Source: Xanthomonas hortorum (GTDB lineage: Bacteria; Pseudomonadota; Gammaproteobacteria; Xanthomonadales; Xanthomonadaceae). From it: 64,000 nt of DNA. The stretch is taken from NCBI RefSeq assembly GCF_024339125.1, contig NZ_CP101417.1, forward strand, positions 1,860,001 through 1,924,000, given 5' to 3'. Numbering within the stretch: the first letter of the stretch is position 1; each line of letters starts with the position of its first letter. The notes below the pieces were generated by a model. The model ran no database searches, was not told the DNA's origin, and worked only from the letters and a program-made list of their open reading frames with translations. This document shows, one piece after another, positions 58,442 to 64,000 of the stretch. Position numbers and translations under genes: made by a program.

Positions 58442-59602
58442 TCAGCGGCCGGCGAGGGCATCGACGATCTTCAAGCGCTGCGCGCGTAACGCCGGCAGCA
58501 CACCCACCACGATGCCGATGCCGGCCATCAGCCCCAGCCCGACCAACCAGGTCTGCAGCGGCACGCTCTGCACCGGCATCACCCCGCCGCTGCGTGCGGC
58601 CACCATCGGGATCACCAACGCTGCCAGGCCCATGCCGATCAACCCGCCCAGCCCGATCAACAGCACCGACTCGACCATCACCAGACTCAACACGGTGCGG
58701 TCCTGAAAGCCCAGCGTCTTGAGCGTGGCCAATTCCGGAATGCGTTCGCGCACCGCCTGCGCCATGGTGTTGCCGGTCAGCAGCAACAAGGTGAAAAACA
58801 CCGCCGCCATGATCGAAGTGACGATCAACCCGATATCAGCGAACTGTTTGAGGAAGGCCTGCTGGAACGCCGATTCGGTCTGCGACTTGGTTTCGTGATC
58901 GGAGTTGGCCGACAACGCATCGATCGCCTGCGCCACCCGCGAGGCCTGGTCGGCATTGCGCAGCGTCACCGTGTACCAGCTGACCTTGCTCTTGATGTAG
59001 TCGTTGGACTCGTCGAAGTATTTCCAGTTCATCATCAACTGGCGTTCCTGATTGGCTGCCACCGTGCGGTCTTTCATGCGAAAGATGCCGACCAGTTGCA
59101 GCGGCCAATCGTTGCTGCCACCGCGCGGAAAGATGGTGGCCTGCAACGGGATGGTGTCGCCGATCTTCCAGCCATTGGCCTTGGCCAGGCTCTCTCCGAC
59201 GATGGCACCGGTGCGCGTGGTCTGGAAGGCCTTGAGCTGGTCCTTGGGCAGCTCGTATTCGCTGTAAACGTCGAAGAAATTGGGCGCCACCGAGAAGTTG
59301 GGGAAGAAGTTCTTCGGGTCGCGATAGATACCGCCGAACCACATCGCCGAGGTCACATCGCGCACGCCCGGCACGCTGCGGATCTGCGATTCCAGGCTGA
59401 TCGGCAGCGATTGGGTGATCGACAAACGCGAAGCGACCACCAGCCGGTCCACGCCGCTGACGTTGCCGCCGGAGGTGAAGGCCACGCGCACCGAATCGAG
59501 CATGCCGAACAACAAAAACGCCGCCACCACCGACAGCAGCGTCAACAAGGTGCGGGTCTTGCTGCGGAACAACTGCGCCCATACCAACGAGAGATACTTC
59601 AT
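58442..59602 (-). CDS. MacB/FtsX-type ABC permease 2
   Basis: A 386-residue permease: N-terminal helix (TLLTLLSVVAAFLLFGMLDSVRVAF), periplasmic MacB-like domain (about 45-255) and three C-terminal helices (IGLIVTSIMAAVFFTLLLLTGNTMAQAV; LVMVESVLLIGLGGLIGMGLAALVI; WLVGLGLMAGIGIVVGVLPALRAQRL). It works with the ATPase 12 bases upstream and with the second permease, 13 bases downstream. Together they form a mechanotransmission-type exporter. Confidence 0.9.
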   Translation of the reverse strand: MKYLSLVWAQLFRSKTRTLLTLLSVVAAFLLFGMLDSVRVAFTSGGNVSGVDRLVVASRLSITQSLPISLESQIRSVPGVRDVTSAMWFGGIYRDPKNFFPNFSVAPNFFDVYSEYELPKDQLKAFQTTRTGAIVGESLAKANGWKIGDTIPLQATIFPRGGSNDWPLQLVGIFRMKDRTVAANQERQLMMNWKYFDESNDYIKSKVSWYTVTLRNADQASRVAQAIDALSANSDHETKSQTESAFQQAFLKQFADIGLIVTSIMAAVFFTLLLLTGNTMAQAVRERIPELATLKTLGFQDRTVLSLVMVESVLLIGLGGLIGMGLAALVIPMVAARSGGVMPVQSVPLQTWLVGLGLMAGIGIVVGVLPALRAQRLKIVDALAGR

Positions 59603-59614
59603 GGCATCACTCCT

Positions 59615-60304
59615 TTAGAGCACAAGCGGCGCGTCGGCCAGCTCGCCCTTGTCCAGGTGGATGGTATGGGTGGCGTACTCGGCGGCCTTGGGGTCGTGGG
59701 TGACCATCACGATGGTCTTGCCGTGTTCGCGATTGAGTTCCTGCAGCAGGCGCAGGATTTCTTCGGCGTTGTGGCGATCCAGATCGCCGGTGGGTTCGTC
59801 GCAGATCAAGAAAGTCGGGTCGGACACGATCGCGCGCGCGATCGCCACGCGTTGCTGCTGGCCGCCGGATAACTCGCTGGGTTTATGGGTGCGGCGTTCC
59901 TGCAGGCCGACCAGGGTCAGTGCGATTTCCGCATTGCGTTTGCGTTGCGCAGCATTGAGCGAGGTGAGCAGCAACGGCAGCTCCACGTTCTTCTGCGCGG
60001 TGAGCATCGGCATCAGGTTGTAGAACTGAAACACGAAGCCGACGTGGTGACTGCGCCAGGTCGCGAGCTGGCCACCACTCATGCGATCGATGCGCTCGCC
60101 TTGAATCTCGATCTCGCCGCCGCTGGGGCTGTCCAGGCCGCCGATCAGATTGAGCAAGGTGGTCTTGCCCGAACCGGACGGACCCATCAATGCGACGAAG
60201 TCGCCGTTGGCAATGTCCAGGTCAATACCGTGCAACACCTGCACCTGCTCGGGGCCGCGTTGGTAGGTCTTGGTGATGTTGCGCAAGCTGACGAGAGCGG
60301 TCAT
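59615..60304 (-). CDS. ABC transporter ATPase, LolD/MacB type
   Basis: A 229-residue ATPase. Walker A MGPSGSGKTTLLNLIGGLD, Q-loop FVFQFYNLMPMLTAQKNVELPL in part, signature LSGGQQQRVAIARAI, Walker B LICDEPTGDLD, switch His in MVTHD. ATG 60304 has CAGGAGTCGCC upstream; the longer open frame to 60451 is repeat sequence. It precedes the two FtsX permeases, giving a MacAB-like exporter. Hexamer repeats lie 50-85 bases upstream. Confidence 0.94.
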   Translation of the reverse strand: MTALVSLRNITKTYQRGPEQVQVLHGIDLDIANGDFVALMGPSGSGKTTLLNLIGGLDSPSGGEIEIQGERIDRMSGGQLATWRSHHVGFVFQFYNLMPMLTAQKNVELPLLLTSLNAAQRKRNAEIALTLVGLQERRTHKPSELSGGQQQRVAIARAIVSDPTFLICDEPTGDLDRHNAEEILRLLQELNREHGKTIVMVTHDPKAAEYATHTIHLDKGELADAPLVL

Positions 60305-60775
60305 GGCGACTCCTGGCGGTGCAATGGGAAGAGTGAGGGCGGTGCGGCATGGCGACTGCGACTGCGACTGCGATTGCGATTGCGATTGCATTGAAGCGGC
60401 AAGGCGAGATGCGATGACTGTGGCGTTGCAGGGCAGTGCAGCGCCGTGCAACGAAAGACGCGACTACCGGACGAAGTGCTCGACTGCGTTTGGCGGTGAC
60501 GCCCGAGGGTTTTACTTCTGCAATGACCGTTCACGACGTTTGATGCGGATCAAGATCGACATTGCGTTCTTTGGGACGTGTTGAATTGCGTTTTATTCAC
60601 CCACAGCGCGATCTGGCGCAGAGATGCGCATACGACGAAGAGCAACTAACAAAACTACTCCGCGCTCGCCTGACGACCGCTTACTACGTTTTACTAGCCG
60701 CTCTAAATGCCGACGTAGGCGCCGCGCTCCCTGAGCGGCTTTGCAACCTGCGTTCTACTGCATCCGTCGCTGCCG
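60305..60775. other. Gap upstream of the ABC ATPase
   Basis: 471 bases with no gene. It contains GACTGC x3 and GATTGC x3 (60354-60389) and a short element with ends GAGCAACTAACAAAACTACT and TTTTACTAGCCGCTCTA (60650-60711). The ATPase promoter lies here. Confidence 0.6.
60354..60389. repeat. (GAYTGC)6 hexanucleotide repeat
   Basis: Three GACTGC followed by three GATTGC units, immediately upstream of the ATPase start on the minus strand. Unit loss or gain would change promoter-to-start spacing. Confidence 0.85.
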
Positions 60776-62020
60776 TTACTCGGCAGCGTCCGCTTCCGCT
60801 TCGGCCACCGTGTCGCCGTCTTTCAGGCTTTGCGGTGGATCCAGCACCACGCTGTCGCCTGCGCTCAGGCCGGATAACACCTGGCGGTCCGCGCCCATCA
60901 CCATGCCGGGAGTGACCGTCTGCGCGCTGACGGTGTTGCGCTCGCCCACCACGAACGCCACGGTGCGCGTGTCGCGTTCGACCAGCGCGGCCGCCGGCAC
61001 GCGTACGCCCTGCGGCTTGCTGGCTTGCTGCGGTTTGGCCTGTTCGAGAAAGCTCACCCGCACGCCCATCTCCGGCACGATGCGCGGGTCCTTGACCTTG
61101 AAGGCCACGCGCACTTTCACCGTGGCCTTGCCGCGGTCGGCGGTGGGAATGATGGCGATCACTTCGCCGGGAATCTCCCATTCCGGGTAGGCGTTGAGTA
61201 CCGCTTCCACCGGCATCTTCGGCTGCACGCGGCCGATGTAGGACTCGCCGACTTCCACCTCGATCTCCAGCGATTCCATATCCACGATGGTGCCGATGCC
61301 GGTGCGGGTGAAGCCGCCGCCGGCCGACAACGGCGAGACGATTTCGCCGGGTTGCGCAGCCTTGGCGGTGACCACGCCGGCAAACGGTGCACGCACCACG
61401 TTGAAGTCCGAGCGGATTGCTGAGATTGCCAGCTGGTCCGATGCCACGCGCACATTGCGTTGCGCGTTCTGCAGCTGTGCGCGCAAGGCGTCGCGCTGTG
61501 CGGTGGCCTGTTCGTACTGCGAGCGTGAGACCAGTTGCGCGCCGACCAGCGATTGCAACCGCGTGGCATCGGCATTGGCCACCGCCAGTTGCGCCTGCAT
61601 GTTGTCGACCTGGCTGCGTGCGGCAGACAGTTGCGATGCGGACAGCGTGCGCTGCGCTTCGGCATCCAGCGGGTCCAGCGTGGCCATCACCTGGCCTTGT
61701 TCGACCCGCATGCCTTCTTCGATCATCACCTCGCGCACCTTGCCGGTGACCTGCGCCGACACCGTGGCCATGCGCCGCGCTACCACATAGCCCGACGCAT
61801 CCAGCACCGAGGCGCTGCTGCTGCCGGCGCTGATCGCCACCACCGGCGCGGTCTGCACCTTCGCCACCGGGCGGCGGGTGAACCACCACGCCGCAGCCGC
61901 CAAAAGGATCACGATGACAACGGCAGCGATGATCCAGCCACCGCGCCGTGCAGGCTCAGGGGCGGCAGGACGCTGGCGGTCGATGCGGAGTTGCTTGAGT
62001 AGATCGGCGGAAGTATTCAT
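60776..62020 (-). CDS. Membrane fusion protein (HlyD/RND adaptor) of ABC exporter
   Basis: A 414-residue periplasmic adaptor. N-terminal TM helix (WIIAAVVIVILLAAAAWWFTRR), lipoyl half (DASGYVVARRMATVSAQVTGKV and EVMIEEGMRVEQGQVMATLD), helical hairpin (about 110-205), second lipoyl half (VRAPFAGVVTAKAAQPGEIVSP) and C-terminal barrels. It is MacA-like. ATG 62020 is the natural start; 471 bases separate its stop from the ATPase start, so it and the exporter may be transcribed separately. Confidence 0.88.
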   Translation of the reverse strand: MNTSADLLKQLRIDRQRPAAPEPARRGGWIIAAVVIVILLAAAAWWFTRRPVAKVQTAPVVAISAGSSSASVLDASGYVVARRMATVSAQVTGKVREVMIEEGMRVEQGQVMATLDPLDAEAQRTLSASQLSAARSQVDNMQAQLAVANADATRLQSLVGAQLVSRSQYEQATAQRDALRAQLQNAQRNVRVASDQLAISAIRSDFNVVRAPFAGVVTAKAAQPGEIVSPLSAGGGFTRTGIGTIVDMESLEIEVEVGESYIGRVQPKMPVEAVLNAYPEWEIPGEVIAIIPTADRGKATVKVRVAFKVKDPRIVPEMGVRVSFLEQAKPQQASKPQGVRVPAAALVERDTRTVAFVVGERNTVSAQTVTPGMVMGADRQVLSGLSAGDSVVLDPPQSLKDGDTVAEAEADAAE

Positions 62021-62455
62021 CGATGACCAGGACGGGATGCTGCGCAAAATGTGACGGGCCGCAGGCGCCGCCGCAAGCTGCCGGAAGTCACCAACACAGC
62101 TGCGGCGACGAACGGTCGTGCGATCCAACGCTACTGCAAGGTGCTGCGCAGCATGCGACCACGGCGGCGTCGGCCGCCAGTGACAGCTGTCACCTGCACG
62201 CCATGACAGCGGCGACTGGCAGCGCTCGTAGTGCTGGACCACGCTGCGCCACCGTCATGACTGCCGGAATCGCCATGCTCTGCGTCCACCTGCACTGCCT
62301 GTGCGTGCCGCTCGCTGTTTCAAGGGATTGCCACGTACCTACGCAATCGGGCGCTGCAGATGCATGAGACCGCTCGCCCGCAGCGGCCCGCAGCGTCGCG
62401 TCACGCGGCGGGCCCGGCAGTGGCAGAATCCGATCACTCACAGGGACCCATCCCG
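62021..62455. other. Divergent region, adaptor and sensor kinase
   Basis: 435 bases between the adaptor (minus) and the kinase (plus). Promoters for both are expected. I see no gene. Confidence 0.5.
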
Positions 62456-63643
62456 ATGCGCTTATGGCTTCCCGGCTGGCTTCGCCCCGCCGCCAATTCG
62501 CAGGTTGCAGCACGGCTGGCGCAAGGCCAGTCGCCGTGGATGGATGGCGTGCACCTGCTGTGGTCGAGCTGGGTGTTCGTGGTGCCGGTGTTTTCCTCGC
62601 GCGGGTACGACAGCACCTGGCTGCTGTGCACGCTGCTGTCGTACCCGGGGTTCCTGCTGCTGTACGCGCGCATGTTGCTGGCGCCGCGCGGCACCCTGTA
62701 TCGCTATGCCTGGGCGATGGGCGTGCTCAGTGCCGCGTTGCTGCCGGTGTATCCCTCGGGCATCAGCTATTTCGTGTTCGCCTGCCTGAGCCTGCGCCCA
62801 TCCACGCGGCATGCGGTGTGGCGGCACTTCGCGATGCTGGTGGTGATGAACGCGCTGTACCTTGGTTGGGCGCACTGGCTGGGGATGCGCCTGCAGTCGC
62901 TGGTGTGGTTGCCGGTGTCGGTGCTGGGCATGGCTGCGGTTGGGGCTGTCTACAGCATCAACGAACGCAAGGACGCGTTGTTAAGGCTGTCGCAGGACGA
63001 AGTACGTCGATTGGCCGCCACCGCCGAGCGCGAGCGCATCGGGCGCGACCTGCACGATCTGCTCGGCCACACCTTGTCGTTGGTGGCGCTCAAGTCCGAT
63101 CTGGCCGCGCGCCTGATCGAGCGCGACCCGCAGGCCGCGCGCAGCGAGATCGATGCAGTGGCGCAGATTTCGCGCGATGCCTTGGCGCAGGTGCGGCGTG
63201 CGGTCACCGGCATCCGCGCCGCCGGGCTGGTGGCCGAGCTGGCATCGGCACGTGTATTGCTGGACATGGACGGCATCGTGCTGGAACACCAGCTGGAAGC
63301 GCTGGCATTGCCGCCCGAACACGAGACTGCACTGGCCCTGGTGGTGCGCGAAGCGGCCACAAACGTGCAACGGCATGCGCAGGCCAGACGTGTGCGCGTG
63401 AGCTTGCGCACGTAGGGCGAACACGCGCTGCTTGAAATCACCGATGACGGGCGCGGTGGTGTGATCGTGCCCGGCAATGGCCTGGACGGCATGCGCACGC
63501 GCCTGCATGGACTGGGTGGCGCGCTGGAGGTGGAGGCCCTGCCGCGCGGCATGCGCCTGCGCGCCAGCGTGCCGTTGCCGCGGCCGACACTGGCGACGGC
63601 GCAGCCGCCATTGCCGGTCCCGTTGATGCCGCAGTCGCGTTGA
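62456..63643 (+). pseudogene. DesK-type sensor kinase split by an in-frame amber codon
   Basis: Reads as a 394-residue kinase of the DesK/HisKA_3 class, apart from TAG at codon 320 (63413-63415). Before the stop: five or six N-terminal helices (VHLLWSSWVFVVPVF, WLLCTLLSYPGFLLLYARMLL, AMGVLSAALLPVY and others), the dimerisation motif ERERIGRDLHDLLGHTLSL with His 200, and the N-box ALALVVREAATNVQRHA. After it, in the same frame, come the G-boxes EITDDGRGG and GNGLDGMRTRLHGLGG and the C-terminus. The stop therefore separates the N-box from the G-boxes, and the shorter protein cannot bind ATP. CAG to TAG is the simplest cause. ATG 62456 has AGGGA upstream. Confidence 0.82.
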
Positions 63644-63734
63644 TTGCACCTGCGCCGACTGCACCTCACTCAATGCACGGCAGGTGTCACCGCTGCTATC
63701 GTGCGCCACCATTGTCTGCATACGAGCGCGCGCG

Positions 63735-64000
63735 ATGATCCGGGTGTTGTTGGCCGAAGACCAGGCGCTGCTGCGTGGCGCATTGGTCGCCTTGCTTGGA
63801 CTGGAAGACGATATCGAGGTGGTCGGCAGCGCGGGCGATGGCGAAAGTGCCTGGCGCGAATTGCAACGCCTGCAACCGGATGTATTGATCACCGATATCG
63901 AAATGCCCGGTTTGACCGGCCTGGAACTGGCCCAGCGCATCCAGCGCCAGGCACTGCCGGTGCGGGTGATGATCGTCACCACCTTCGCCCGCCCCAGGTT
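63735..64000 (+). CDS. Response regulator, NarL/DesR type (C-terminus beyond window)
   Basis: The N-terminal receiver domain begins MIRVLLAEDQALLRGALVALL and has the phosphoacceptor Asp in LITDIEMPGLTG (about 54) and Thr in MIVTTFA. The rest, expected to include a LuxR-type helix-turn-helix, lies outside. It is the natural partner of the adjacent kinase and probably regulates the neighbouring ABC exporter, by analogy with DesKR-type pairs next to their targets. Confidence 0.88.
   Translation, partial: MIRVLLAEDQALLRGALVALLGLEDDIEVVGSAGDGESAWRELQRLQPDVLITDIEMPGLTGLELAQRIQRQALPVRVMIVTTFARPR

Noticed and set aside
60305..60451. N-terminal extension of the ABC ATPase with Gln-Ser repeats
   Set aside because: The extension is translation of the hexamer repeat. 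ATG 60304 has a good ribosome-binding site and gives normal family length.

Overview
The window is high-G+C proteobacterial chromosome that I read as Xanthomonas (Lysobacteraceae). The grounds are a TonB-dependent receptor followed by a SapC-family gene, the periplasmic catalase/ankyrin pair katB-ankB, a phoPQ pair preceded by a small PepSY-like secreted protein, the DUF1800/DUF1501 pair, a DPP-IV-like S9 peptidase and DUF885 peptidase, and families of short palindromic intergenic repeats. Nothing here fixes the species.

Layout. 1-3.8 kb (minus): SapC-family gene running off the left edge and a TonB receptor interrupted by an in-frame amber codon. 4-10 kb (plus): YfcG-like glutathione transferase, S9 dipeptidyl peptidase, a Coa1-like membrane protein and a DUF885 peptidase. 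10-12 kb: an AT-richer patch with a Cys-rich secreted protein and a lipoprotein. 11.9-20.8 kb: hemB, a Fur-box-preceded PepSY/flavodoxin/reductase fusion, a beta-propeller protein, aroE, two tiny membrane proteins and dinG.

20.9-26.4 kb is the most interesting part: a compact lower-G+C cluster of HlyD-type adaptor, C39-peptidase ABC transporter, a 55-residue peptide gene with a double-glycine leader (too short for routine gene calls), an ATP-grasp peptide maturase and a secreted DUF6624 protein. Genes overlap by ATGA at two junctions. I read it as a graspetide (side-chain ester-crosslinked RiPP) pathway: the ATP-grasp enzyme would cyclise the core, the C39 domain would cut after Gly-Gly, and the transporter plus adaptor would export the product. 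The core has two copies of a D-T-x-x-I-I-I-V-(E/S) unit, which fits no graspetide core consensus I know.

26.8-41.2 kb: katB-ankB, dusA, phoPQ, DUF1800/DUF1501, mtfA, birA-coaX, a SPOR protein and tRNA-Thr(TGT). 41.5-49 kb: tmk, a four-gene roadblock/GTPase operon resembling actinobacterial conservons, rocF, two entericidin-like lipoproteins, a CsbD-like protein, and trpS with an extra C-terminal domain. 49-56 kb: a metallo-beta-lactamase-fold protein, a 1.2 kb repeat block, an M28 peptidase, a Rap1a/Tai-like protein, two EamA transporters and a lipoprotein hydrolase. 57-64 kb: a MacAB-like ABC export system (two FtsX permeases, ATPase, adaptor) next to a DesK/DesR-type two-component system whose kinase carries a second in-frame amber codon; the regulator runs off the right edge.
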